A stretch of DNA of 16,335 bases from contig MU646309.1 in assembly GCA_026770585.1 (NCBI GenBank), positions 16,067 to 32,401 of the forward strand, given 5' to 3'. Below, one piece after another: positions 7,532-13,596 of this stretch (its first letter is position 1; each line of letters begins with the position of its first letter). The position numbers were made by a program, and so were the translations under genes. The notes beneath the pieces were generated by a model. That model was given only the letters and a program-made list of their open reading frames with translations, searched no databases and was not told where the DNA came from. The stretch comes from Baffinella frigidus. Lineage: Eukaryota > Cryptophyceae > Cryptomonadales > Baffinellaceae.

Positions 7532-7654
7532 TTTACAAGTGGGCATGTGTGTAGTAACGTGCGTGGGTTTGGTCACGTTCCTGACTCCAACAGAGTCAGA
7601 CACGTGACCAACCCGCCCGTGACTGGTACACATTCTGACAACCCCACATGTAAA
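7532..7654 (+). mobile_element. Family D palindromic element, copy D2
   Basis: TTTACAAGTGGG to CCCCACATGTAAA, with TGTGTAGTAA near the left end. The internal hairpin keeps the stem base TTGGTCACGT/ACGTGACCAA (7569-7578 and 7602-7611). The distal stem is CTGACTC/GAGTCAG (7581-7587 and 7593-7599), entirely different from D1 but still paired. Confidence 0.8.
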
Positions 7655-8065
7655 TAGGGTCCTCCAGCATTCTCGAGTGGAACTGCATGCGATTCGGACC
7701 GGAAATCTTTGTGGCCGAGAGGTTCATACAACGTATGTCACCCTGGCGCCAATCTGCCAGACTTCCGGTATAAAACGAGGGCAGTCCAAACCTGGAAGAT
7801 GAACAACGGCGCAGACGCCTCGTGCAAAGTGAACCACCATCTATTCCGACATGCGTTTGTGGACTGACAACCCACGCTTTGCCACGCCCGATTGCTCGCG
7901 GGGGTGCGGCTCTTTCCAAGCGCACCTTTCGTCGCAAATATCACCGCTACCTTTTGGGGCGTCTTATTTGACGTTCAGCTATCCCAAAAGTCAACCATTC
8001 GCCTTATTCCTCCCGGGGAATCGACTTTTGGCGGCCCCATCCAAGACTCTGGCGTGGTGGGGGGC
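7655..8065. other. Intergenic stretch without a credible gene
   Basis: Several open frames of 70-115 codons cross this stretch on both strands, but none has recognisable motifs and they overlap each other. The region holds CCAAAAGTC (7985) and its inverse GACTTTTGG (ending 8032), a loose inverted repeat. I assign no function. Confidence 0.4.
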
Positions 8066-8148
8066 TCAACACCGGTGTTGAACGTGTTCCAACGTTTGAA
8101 CGGGGGGGGCTCGCTATTGTTTTCAACGTTTGAAAGGGGGGGCTCGCA
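8066..8148. repeat. 16-bp palindrome and 34-bp tandem duplication
   Basis: TCAACACCGGTGTTGA (8066-8081) is a perfect palindrome. It is followed by two copies, start points 8090 and 8124, of CAACGTTTGAA plus a G-run and CTCGC. A similar AACGTTTGAAAATGGGGG occurs after the gene at about 12963, so the motif is dispersed. Confidence 0.65.
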
Positions 8149-8163
8149 ACCTGCCTTGCGGCA

Positions 8164-8217
8164 TTTCTCCTCGAGCTCCAACAGTGCCTCCTCCCCGTCG
8201 ATCTTGAGACACACCTG
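8164..8217 (-). pseudogene. Exon-like shard reading VCLKIDGEEALLELEEKC
   Basis: Minus-strand translation after a CTGGCAG acceptor gives VCLKIDGEEALLELEEKC, followed by a less convincing tail. A partial duplicate of its first codons lies at 8345-8372 after AACAG. The glutamate/leucine pattern suggests a helical segment. No matching downstream exon can be joined with confidence. Confidence 0.35.
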
Positions 8218-8425
8218 CCAGGGTTTAGGCTTCAGGGTTTAGTATTCAGGGTTTAGGGTGCTAAGTTTGGGGTTTGGGGTTTGGGGTTTGGGGGTTGGGG
8301 TTTGGGGTTTGGAGTTTGGAGTTTAGGATTAGAAAACATGCCCCCCCCCGATCTTGAGACACACCTGTTAGGGTTTGGTTTTTAGGGGTCGGGGTTTAGG
8401 GGTTTGGAGTTGAAGGTTTAGGGTG
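8216..8425. repeat. G-rich telomere-like array
   Basis: TTTAGGG, TTTGGGG and TTTGGAG units, interrupted once at 8339-8373 by a poly-C run and a GATCTTGAGACACACCTG copy. That same word precedes the array at about 8201. On the minus strand the boundary reads as C-rich telomere-like DNA followed by TGGCAG or AACAG and then GTGTGTCTCAAG, i.e. like an intron end with an acceptor. Confidence 0.8.
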
Positions 8426-8442
8426 TACGACCCGGTTTGCAC

Positions 8443-8490
8443 CTTGGTGGTGCCGCCGTCTTCTCAGACATCGATGAGGTCAGGCCACCT
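8443..8490 (-). pseudogene. Broken copy of the PDLIDLWEDGG shard
   Basis: Minus strand reads PDLIDV, stop, EDGGTTKVQTG. It matches PDLIDLWEDGGSTKVQPG of the shard at 8850-8984 with the tryptophan codon replaced by TGA. A further decayed repeat (CCCAGAGAT-TAGTCCCGGACC) lies at 8565-8630 after a CT-rich tract. Confidence 0.5.
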
Positions 8491-8565
8491 CTCTCTCTCG
8501 CTCTCCCTCTCTCTCTCTGTCTGTCTCTCCCTCTCTCCCTCTCTCCCTCTCTCTCTCTCACTCCA
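8468..8565. repeat. CT-rich microsatellite
   Basis: Runs of CT and CCCTCT with no other information content. It sits inside the duplicated shard region. Confidence 0.9.
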
Positions 8566-8635
8566 CCCAGAGATCTAGTCCCGGACCTGCCCCGGACCCG
8601 TCCTCCCAGAGATGTAGTCCCGGACCCGAATAGAT

Positions 8636-8842
8636 TTGATTTCGGGAACTGTTCATCTAAAAGATGTATGGTACAAACCCAGCTACTTTAAAGCCCTAAA
8701 AGTAGGAAAATGGCTCCAACGCGAAGCAAAATCTGACATTGAATCTATTCATGAAGGCGAAGAGATCGATGAATCCGGGCCATCAAACATGTTTTACACA
8801 CCGAGTTACTACCTTTACATACCGCTTTGCTACCTTTACTAG
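8636..8842 (+). pseudogene. AT-richer ORF fragment, unrecognised
   Basis: A 68-codon frame containing VHLKDVWYKPSYFKALKVG, then WLQREAKSDIESIHEGEEID, ending in a tyrosine-rich tail and TAG. No ATG begins it; the apparent start is TTG. The residue mix (K, W, Y, D/E spaced as in folded proteins) and A/T-ending codons differ sharply from the GC-rich genes and shards around it. This suggests an inserted fragment of foreign or mobile-element origin. I do not recognise the family. It lies between two copies of the PDLIDLWEDGG shard. Confidence 0.4.
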
Positions 8843-8849
8843 TATTTTA

Positions 8850-8984
8850 CATCGTCTCCTCCCCTACAAGTGATATAGCAAGCCCGGGTTGCACCTTGGT
8901 GCTGCCGCCGTCCTCCCAGAGATCGATCAGGTCCGGCGCATGCGCCATGGCCTCCTGCGCGCAGTCCACCGCCGCGTGCGCTAC
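8850..8984 (-). pseudogene. Exon-like shard with CAG acceptor (VAHAAVDCAQEAMAHA...)
   Basis: After CCAAAGCAG on the minus strand an open frame of 44 codons reads VAHAAVDCAQEAMAHA, then PDLIDLWEDGGSTKVQPG, then LAISLVGEETM and a TAA stop. The clean acceptor and coherent protein suggest a last exon or an exon captured from a host gene. Partial copies lie at 8443-8490 (with a stop) and 9278-9330 (VAHAAVYCAQEAMAHAL). I do not recognise the family. Because the copies are broken and no upstream exon is evident, pseudogene is the safer call. Confidence 0.45.
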
Positions 8985-9023
8985 CTGCTTTGGAAAAACG
9001 AAATTAAAACCTTTTGGAGGAAA

Positions 9024-9195
9024 TTGAATTAATACCGAAGATGAAATTAATACCTTGAAACTGAAATTAACAACTAAACAACCCCTCGATATTTTGCAAT
9101 TTATCGCCTCCTGCGCACAGTCGACCGACGATTAACACCTGAAAATGAAATTAACACCTGAAAATGAAATTAACACCTGAAAATGAAATTATTAC
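9024..9195. repeat. 19-bp AT-rich tandem repeat
   Basis: Units of TTAACACCTGAAAATGAAA start at 9132, 9151 and 9170, with a fourth partial copy. Diverged versions (TTAATACCGAAGATGAAA, TTAATACCTTGAAACTGAAA) lie at 9027-9070. The interruption at 9080-9130 includes a GCCTCCTGCGCACAGTCGACC fragment related to the shard at 8984. Confidence 0.85.
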
Positions 9196-9204
9196 CTGAT
9201 TTCC

Positions 9205-9480
9205 CTCGAGGATTTGGGGGTGAGTTTTGGGGGCGAGGGGGTGGCGTTTTGGGGGTAAGTTTGGGGGGTGAGGTGCAGCGCATGCGCCATCGCCTCCTGC
9301 GCGCAGTACACCGCCGCGTGCGCCACCTCATAATTTTGGGGGTCCGTTTTCGGGGTAGACAATGATTTCCTCCAGAGTTTCGGGGGTAAGGTTTAGGGAT
9401 TTGCCCAGAGGTTTTGGGGGTGGGTTCTGGGGGTGAGGGGTTGGCGTTTTGGGGGTAGGTTTTAGGGGTGAGGGGTGAGG
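9205..9480. repeat. G-rich telomere-like array with embedded shard
   Basis: Units of TTTTGGGGGTGAG and related GGGGGTAGGTTTT words. Interrupted at 9278-9330 by a copy of the VAHAAV-CAQEAMAHA shard. The units are longer and more G-rich than TTTAGGG, so this is a decayed or re-expanded relative of the telomere-like arrays. An open minus-strand frame here is proline-rich only because of the repeat. Confidence 0.75.
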
Positions 9481-9522
9481 GGTCAGGCATGCAGCATCCA
9501 GTCTCGTACCTGGGCGCCGACT

Positions 9523-9580
9523 GACTATTCTTAAGTTGACATGGAGGTGTGTGGTACACATCCGTCAACTTCGGAGCGAA
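9523..9580 (+). repeat. Family F short palindromic element
   Basis: CTATTCTTAAGTTGAC, a centre with GTGTGTGGTACACATCC, and GTCAACTTCGGAGCG. Followed by CACCAAATTGGCGAG and AATAGACTGAGACAGAGCT, which match the flank of the copy at 6972 and repeat again at 9674-9692. Confidence 0.8.
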
Positions 9581-9758
9581 AAAGAGCCCGGGCTCACCAA
9601 ATTGGCGAGACCAAATAGACTGAGACAGAGCTGAACATTGCCGGTGCGGGCGTGCCTCATAACCTGGATATGCAGATAGACTGAGACAGAGCTAGGACTC
9701 GTACCGATCGTGCCCTAACTAACCTCCTTCATCGTGAGGTTCAATCGGGTTTGGCCGA

Positions 9759-9815
9759 CTATTCGTAAATTGACATGGAGGGTGTGTGGTACACGTCCGT
9801 CAACTGTGGAGCGGG
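9759..9815 (+). repeat. Family F short palindromic element
   Basis: CGACTATTCGTAAATTGAC, a GGTACACG centre, and CGTCAACTGTGGAGCGGG. Preceded by CTCCTTCATCGTGAGGTTCA, a segment that also precedes the copy at 10061, so a block of about 100 bp is duplicated. Confidence 0.8.
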
Positions 9816-9863
9816 AAAGAGACCGGGCGCACCAAAAAGACTAAGAGAGAAGAAGGACGCGTG

Positions 9864-10003
9864 CCACCAGCCATCAGAAGAGAACCAAATTGGGATATGC
9901 CACCTGTAGTAAATTTCACCAGGGATAAACCCTGGGGGTTTATCTCTGGTGATAAAAATTACTCACCTCCACCCCGATTTGGTTCTCTTCTGATTGCTGG
10001 TGG
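9864..10003. mobile_element. 140-bp near-perfect palindrome (H)
   Basis: Arms of about 70 bp meet near 9934. The left arm starts CCACCAGCCATCAGAAGAGA and includes TTTCACCAGGGATAAACCC. The right arm is its inverse, with GGGTTTATCTCTGGTGA and GAACCAAAT in inverted form. A few mismatches and a variable stretch at about one third of the arm. There is almost no loop, so it should extrude a cruciform or fold as one long hairpin if transcribed. It sits inside the duplicated F-element block. Confidence 0.85.
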
Positions 10004-10004
10004 T

Positions 10005-10175
10005 TCCTGGGCGCCAATCTTGCCCTCCTTCAGCGTGAGGTTCAATCGGGTTGTCTCGCGGACTATTCGAAAGTTGACATGCTGGGTCCGTGGTACAAAT
10101 CCGTCAACTTTGGCGCGTGCCTGGGCGCCGATCTTGCCCTCCTTCATCTTGAGATCCTTACGCACCTGCCATAAT
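10005..10175 (-). pseudogene. Repeated shard reading LKEGKIGAQ
   Basis: The minus strand at 10118-10172 reads VRKDLKMKEGKIGAQ after a TGGCAG acceptor. At 10008-10050 it reads LNLTLKEGKIGAQ. A third, decayed copy at 9716-9745 reads NLTMKEV. Between the two better copies lies family F element 10061-10115. The shared peptide and the acceptor suggest duplicated exon remnants; family unknown. Confidence 0.45.
10061..10115 (+). repeat. Family F short palindromic element
   Basis: GACTATTCGAAAGTTGAC, GGTACAAATCC in the centre, and CGTCAACTTTGGCGCG. It is inserted between two copies of the LKEGKIGAQ shard. Confidence 0.8.
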
Positions 10176-10510
10176 AGGGTATACGGTTTACGGTTTCGGG
10201 TGTGGGGTTCAGGTTTTTAGGGTTGTGGGGTTTGCGTTTTTAGAATGAACCCTAAAACCCCAAACCCCACGGTTAAGGGTGCGGGGTTTGGGTTTGAAGG
10301 ATACGGTTTAGGGTGTGGGGTTTGGGGGTTTACGGTTTAGGGTGTGGGGTTCAGGTTTTTAGGGTTCAGGGTTTCAGCGTGCGAACCGCAACAACCATCT
10401 TGACGTGGTCACTCCCCGAATAGGGTGTACGGTTTACGGTTTACGGTGTGGGGTTCAGGTTTGTAGGGTTGAGGGTTTAGGGTTTAGGGTTTAGGGTTTA
10501 GGGGTTTGAC
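10176..10510. repeat. G-rich telomere-like array
   Basis: GGGTTTAGGG, GGTTTACGG, GGGTGTGGGGTTCAGG and similar units. A short inverse segment (AACCCTAAAACCCCAAACCCC, about 10248-10268) creates a local inverted repeat inside the array. Interrupted at 10385-10420 by the shard DHVKMVVAVRTL (minus strand). Confidence 0.8.
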
Positions 10511-10610
10511 CGCGACGACCATCTTGACGTGGTCGTCGTCCATCGGCTTGGCGTAGACGGTCTCGCCCTCGCTCCCCTCCTCCCCCGAGTCCTCCGCGTC
10601 CTCCTGCATC
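10511..10610 (-). pseudogene. Acidic exon-like shard (EDAEDSGEEGSEGETVYAKP)
   Basis: After GATGCAG on the minus strand the frame reads EDAEDSGEEGSEGETVYAKP, then MDDDHVKMVVAVKP, running into C-rich telomere-like DNA. This is the best preserved of at least four copies; the others are at 10687-10755, 10855-10908 and 11222-11266, and DHVKMVVA recurs at 10386-10415. The acidic run followed by a basic/hydrophobic segment resembles a nuclear-protein linker, but I cannot name a family. Confidence 0.45.
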
Positions 10611-10616
10611 GATCAG

Positions 10617-10680
10617 TCGAGTTGGCGGACTATTCTCAAGTTGACGTCCTGGGCATTCTCAAGTTGACATCCTGGGTGTG
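10617..10680 (+). repeat. Family F half-element, left arm duplicated
   Basis: Two copies of the ATTCTCAAGTTGAC(G/A)TCCTGGG left arm in tandem, with no right arm. The sequence then passes directly into the acidic shard. A truncated or rearranged F element. Confidence 0.65.
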
Positions 10681-10686
10681 ACGGTC

Positions 10687-10908
10687 TCGCCCTCTCTCCC
10701 CTCCTCCTCCTCCTCCTCCTCCTCCTCCTCCTCCTCCGCGTCCTCCTGCAAGCACCAGCGCTCAGAGTGGGAGTGAACCCTTTTTTTCGAGGCCCTTTTT
10801 TTTGCACTGGGGCACTCTTTTTCGGATTCTGGGTTTGTGCTGGAAACTGTCTCGCCCTCGCTCCCCTCCTCCTCCTCCTCCTCCTCCTCCTCCTCTGCAT
10901 CCTCCTGA
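10687..10908 (-). pseudogene. Two acidic exon copies with expanded GAG runs
   Basis: Copy at 10855-10908 follows a CATTCAG acceptor, and copy at 10687-10755 follows GCTTGCAG. Each reads EDAE, a run of 8 to 13 glutamates encoded by a pure (GAG)n microsatellite, then GSEGETV or GREGETV. In the copy at 10511 the same place reads DSG, so the poly-glutamate tract is a repeat expansion. Between them is TTCGAGGCCCTT with flanking T-runs, a segment repeated at 11346-11390. Confidence 0.5.
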
Positions 10909-10923
10909 ATGGATGAGTCGGGT

Positions 10924-10985
10924 TGGCGGACTATTCTCAAGTTGACGTCCTGGGTGTGCGGTACAAATCCGTTAACTTTGGAGTG
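10924..10985 (+). repeat. Family F short palindromic element
   Basis: GCGGACTATTCTCAAGTTGAC-type left arm, GTGTGCGGTACAAATCC centre and GTTAACTTTGGAGTGG right arm. Just downstream, 10991-11014 (minus: DAKPMDGD) is a detached piece of the acidic shard (AKPMDDD), so this F copy may have inserted into one. Confidence 0.8.
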
Positions 10986-11040
10986 GAAAAGATCGCCGTC
11001 CATCGGCTTGGCGTCCACTCGAGGCTGGAAAGGGGATCAT

Positions 11041-11173
11041 TTTAAATGTGGGGTTGTTAAACTTTGTACCAGCCACGGGCGGGTTTGGTCACGTACCCGC
11101 TCAGATTCGAGCGGGTGGGGCAAATAACCTGACCATTTGTGTGAAAATTACTACGCATCCCTTCACTTGTAAA
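11041..11173 (-). mobile_element. Family D palindromic element, copy D3 (reverse)
   Basis: TTTAAATGTGGGG to CACTTGTAAA (with a second ACTTGTAAA at 11176-11184). The internal stem is ACCCGCTC/GAGCGGGT (11095-11102 and 11109-11116), a third, different but paired, distal stem. The outer stem is preserved only on the left (TTTGGTCACGTA). Confidence 0.75.
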
Positions 11174-11221
11174 GGACTTGTAAAGTTAAAACTTTTTAAA
11201 TGCACACATTTTTTAGCCTCG

Positions 11222-11266
11222 ACCGTCTCGCCCTCGCCCCCCTCCTCCTCCTCGCGTCCTCCTGCA
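11222..11266 (-). pseudogene. Frameshifted copy of the acidic shard
   Basis: The minus strand after AATGCAG begins GAGGACGCG as in the other acidic copies, but a missing base shifts the glutamate run into an arginine frame. GAGGGCGAGACGGTC is preserved at nucleotide level. It lies directly beside element D3. Confidence 0.55.
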
Positions 11267-11577
11267 TTAAGTTTATGGTTTGACGTCATACGTTCAATGA
11301 AAGTAGACTGTATTACCCTCGCTTCATCCTGCAACCAATAGATCACAGAGGGGGAGCAAACCCTCTTTTCGAGGCCCTTGGCGTGTACTGGAGCCCGCCG
11401 GAATCCGGCGAGCTGTCGTGCAAATCAGGGGAAGCGGAAAAGGAGATTTCCTCCTACTCTGAGAGCTGGCTGGGTGGTGAAATTTGTTGACGGAAGTGGT
11501 ACCACACACCCAGAGCACTTGAGAGTTCCCTGTCAAATACCTACCGAGGCTGAGTTCTTTAGATGACCTGGGCTCCT
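11267..11577. other. Spacer with repeat fragments
   Basis: 11346-11390 repeats the segment at 10762-10812 (GAACCC-like, TTCGAGGCCCTT, TGTACTGG). 11396-11410 is a 15-base palindrome, CGCCGGAATCCGGCG. 11479-11528 is a decayed reverse family F element (GTTGACGG, GGTACCACACACCC, ACTTGAGAG). No gene is supported. Confidence 0.5.
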
Positions 11578-11832
11578 TTAGCGAGGACCTGGGCCCGTCT
11601 CCTTGCCTTTCGGCTTCCCAGCCTCCCTGAACTTTCTAATGATCCCCTCCTCAACACCATGCTAAGCGCGGGGCGGCGAGATGCCGGGGACAAAGGCAGG
11701 AGGGGAACACACCTTGGACACCGCCACCCATTTATCGTCTTCGTCCCGTTCGCGCCGGTCCCCGAACATCAGACACGCCAGGTAGCCCAGCGCGAAGGAC
11801 CCACCGGCGATAATCGCCATCCGAAACTTCAT
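11578..11832 (-). CDS. Small single-pass membrane protein, two exons (predicted)
   Basis: Exon 1 runs from ATG at 11832 to 11713 and encodes 40 residues beginning MKFRMAIIAGGSFALGYLAC. The hydrophobic segment (about residues 5-23) is followed by charged GDRRERDEDDKW. Its end, TCCAAG/GTGTGT, is a good donor. A 51-nt intron (11712-11662) ending in CGCTTAG leads in phase 0 to exon 2 (11661-11578), which reads HGVEEGIIRKFREAGKPKGK and seven more residues before TAA. The total is 67 residues: one membrane span with a charged C-terminal side. A pyrimidine-rich tract ending CTCTGCAG lies just upstream at about 11852-11875. So the ATG exon could itself be preceded by a 5' UTR or coding intron. I do not recognise the family. 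Divergent neighbour of the chorismate-lyase-like gene. Confidence 0.6.
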
Positions 11833-11851
11833 CGACGCCCACAGCGGCGTG

Positions 11852-12025
11852 CTGCAGAGGAGAGGAGCGAAGGAATCAGCGGCTTGCAACAACGATGGAA
11901 GGGGAGGGCGATGGGGGAAGGGTTCATGACAGTGCCAAAACAAAACGGCGCAGGTTTCAGCATGCCGGAACCGGCGGCATCTCGGATACAGCGTAGGATC
12001 CTAGGGTGCAGAATCGCGGGCGGGG
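11852..12025. promoter_or_regulatory. Probable divergent promoter region
   Basis: Only about 170-300 bp separate the start of the minus-strand membrane-protein gene from the plus-strand chorismate-lyase-like gene, so both are likely served from this interval. No TATA box is evident. A GTAGGATCCTAGG word at 11992-12004 resembles the CCTAGG core of the nearby MITE families. If the minus gene has an upstream exon, part of this interval would be intron. Confidence 0.35.
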
Positions 12026-12907
12026 ATGCACAACCCCATCTTTCCCGCGTGTTTCGGAAGTGCCCAAGTCCTCAGCCCTGGATGGCTTTTGTCTGCAGCG
12101 TCCCAAGGGTGGATCGACGAGACGTCTTTCGTGGTTGTAGGATCATGTTGTAGGATCATGCCGCCGTGCATCGTACAATCGGAAGGTGCGGACGCGGGGC
12201 ATGTCGACGTGGCGGTATGCCTGGAGGACGGGCGCGACGGGCCTGCGAACACGGAGATCACAGAGGAGGTGGTGAGGTCGAGCCACGGGCATAAGACCCT
12301 GGTCAATCTTCAGGAACCTGCCGCGGCGAGGGCGTACCTGGACACGATCGAGTCGTCGCTCGGGGCTGGGGACTGCGAATTTACCTGGGTGCCGGCGAGC
12401 TCGATCCCCGGGTCGTTCCGGGCGCTGCTCGTGCATGAGGAGCACTTGACCAAGGTGCTGCTCGACAAGCACGGCGGGCTCGACGTGCGCGTCGTCGAGA
12501 GCAAGTACCTGGAAAACGACGTCTACTGCCGCCAGATCTTCCTCGTCACCCCATCCGGCGCCTTGGTGGCGAACGCCGTGCTCCGCGTCGACCTCCTCAA
12601 GCTCCCCGAAGCAGTGCGCGAGGGCGTGCGCGCCGAGCGCTTGCCCTTCGGGAAGCTCCTCATGGACCACGTCGCCGAGCGCTGTGTCGTCCTCAAATCC
12701 CTCTGGCGCGCCCGCCTCGCCCCTGATCTCCTAGCGGCATACGCCCCTCCCCCCGGCGCCGCTCTCCCCCCGGGCGCGGAGGCGTGGGGCCTCGGGGAGG
12801 GGGAGAGCTACGGGCGCACCATCTCGATCAAGTGCGACGGGCAGGAAGCGGCCCAGGTGCTCGAGGTTATCAACCCCTACGCTGGCTGTCTGCCGGGGCT
12901 GCCCTGA
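12026..12907 (+). CDS. Chorismate-lyase-like (DUF98 / PF01947-type) protein
   Basis: A 293-codon frame ending in TGA. Residues about 130-285 follow the layout of the chorismate-lyase-like family: FRALLVHEEHLTKVLLDKHG, then VRVVESKYLENDVYCRQIFL, a VANAVLRVDLLKL strand, RLPFGKLLMDH, and a C-terminal YGRTISIKCDG with VLEVINP. Family members with this pattern include bacterial chorismate pyruvate-lyases (UbiC, mycobacterial Rv2949c), which split chorismate into 4-hydroxybenzoate and pyruvate. The arginine in YCRQIFL and the glutamate in VLEVINP occupy the places of the usual acid and base residues. The enzyme activity is inferred from fold similarity only; many DUF98 proteins are untested. The first 44 residues are low in family character, and ATG at 12158 (MPPCIVQSEG, A at -3) may be the true start. 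An upstream exon is also possible. A proline/glycine-rich insert (about 240-262) lies before the last strand. Confidence 0.72.
   Translation: MHNPIFPACFGSAQVLSPGWLLSAASQGWIDETSFVVVGSCCRIMPPCIVQSEGADAGHVDVAVCLEDGRDGPANTEITEEVVRSSHGHKTLVNLQEPAAARAYLDTIESSLGAGDCEFTWVPASSIPGSFRALLVHEEHLTKVLLDKHGGLDVRVVESKYLENDVYCRQIFLVTPSGALVANAVLRVDLLKLPEAVREGVRAERLPFGKLLMDHVAERCVVLKSLWRARLAPDLLAAYAPPPGAALPPGAEAWGLGEGESYGRTISIKCDGQEAAQVLEVINPYAGCLPGLP
12134..12160 (+). repeat. 13-bp tandem duplication at the alternative start
   Basis: GTTGTAGGATCAT occurs twice in tandem (12134-12146 and 12147-12159). The second copy runs straight into the ATG at 12158. A 13-bp duplication is not a multiple of three, so it would shift any frame that crosses it. 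This favours translation starting at 12158 rather than at 12026. Confidence 0.7.
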
Positions 12908-13057
12908 GGCCACGCGGCGCTTCCTGGGAGCGCGGGAGCAAAGGTTCATTACAAGTTTCGAAAACGTTTGAAAATGGGGGAATGCGCGGAGCTGCCTGCA
13001 GGTAGCTCTGTCGCTGTCTGATTCGGACTCGCCAGCTTACGAGGGCCCTTTTTCGCC

Positions 13058-13113
13058 CCAAAGTTGACGGGTGTGTACCACCACCATCCTAGAGAGTCAA
13101 CTTGAAAATAGTC
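13058..13113 (-). repeat. Family F short palindromic element (reverse)
   Basis: CCAAAGTTGACGGGTGTGTACC, centre CCACCATCC, and GAGTCAACTTGAAAATAGTCC: the inverse of the copies at 6972 and 10924. It lies about 150 bp downstream of the chorismate-lyase-like gene stop. Between them, 12908-13057 holds only an AACGTTTGAAAATGGGGG word shared with 8090 and 8124. Confidence 0.8.
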
Positions 13114-13147
13114 CGTGCACCCGTCGAGGCAGAGCTACAGGCTGCTG

Positions 13148-13335
13148 TACAGGGATACCTCGCCTACAAGAACACCTTTGCTGGAGGGTCGGTCGGTCGG
13201 CGTGTGCTTAAATTAGTACCAGCGGGTTGACTAAATCTCGCGTAGTCAACACTCGGGTACTAAATTAAGAACACGCAGGAGTCGAATCCGTTCCGCATTC
13301 TTGAGTTACGGGTCTTGTACACGAGGTATCCCTGT
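13148..13335. mobile_element. Large A-related element with nested palindrome
   Basis: Ends TACAGGGATACCTCG and CGAGGTATCCCTGT are inverted repeats that differ from family A by a GATA/TATC change made in both ends. It is 188 bp, longer than A. Inside is a second inverted repeat: GTGTGCTTAAATTAGTACC (13200-13218) against GGGTACTAAATTAAGAACACG (13255-13275). It also has GGTTGAC and GTCAACACT arms. Either a composite insertion or a distinct A subfamily. Confidence 0.75.
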
Positions 13336-13473
13336 CGCCAGCCGTGCTGCGCCGTTGCACTCTAAAAATCCGTCCGCTCGCCGCCACAGCCACCAGCTCT
13401 GCACGATGCTTGACATGCCGCACTCGGCCCGTGTGCGACGCCCACCACAGCTCGAGCTGGCTACAGCCCGAGA

Positions 13474-13596
13474 CTACAGGGGCACATCTACCTCGCTCGT
13501 AAGAAACCGCCACCCATAGGACCCTACAGTAGGGCTATGCCTAGGGTCCTACGGTGGTCGTAGGGGGTAGTTTCTTATGAGCGAGGTACCCCTGTA
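13474..13596. mobile_element. Family A element A6
   Basis: CTACAGGGGCACATCTACCTCG to GAGCGAGGTACCCCTGTA, 123 bp, with core CCTACAGTAGGGCTATGCCTAG. The left end has a 4-bp insertion splitting the usual GGGGTACCTCG; the right end is canonical. It is about 140 bp to the right of the large A-related element. Confidence 0.85.

Noticed and set aside
9786-10220. Plus-strand 144-codon frame
   Set aside because: It crosses the F elements and the H palindrome; its two halves are mirror images at the DNA level, so it is a by-product of repeats.
11563-12153. Plus-strand 196-codon frame
   Set aside because: It lies antisense to the two-exon membrane-protein gene, has no recognisable features, and overlaps the divergent promoter region.
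12143-12670. Minus-strand 175-codon frame
   Set aside because: Antisense of the chorismate-lyase-like gene in GC-rich sequence, histidine/arginine/glutamate-rich shadow without its own motifs.
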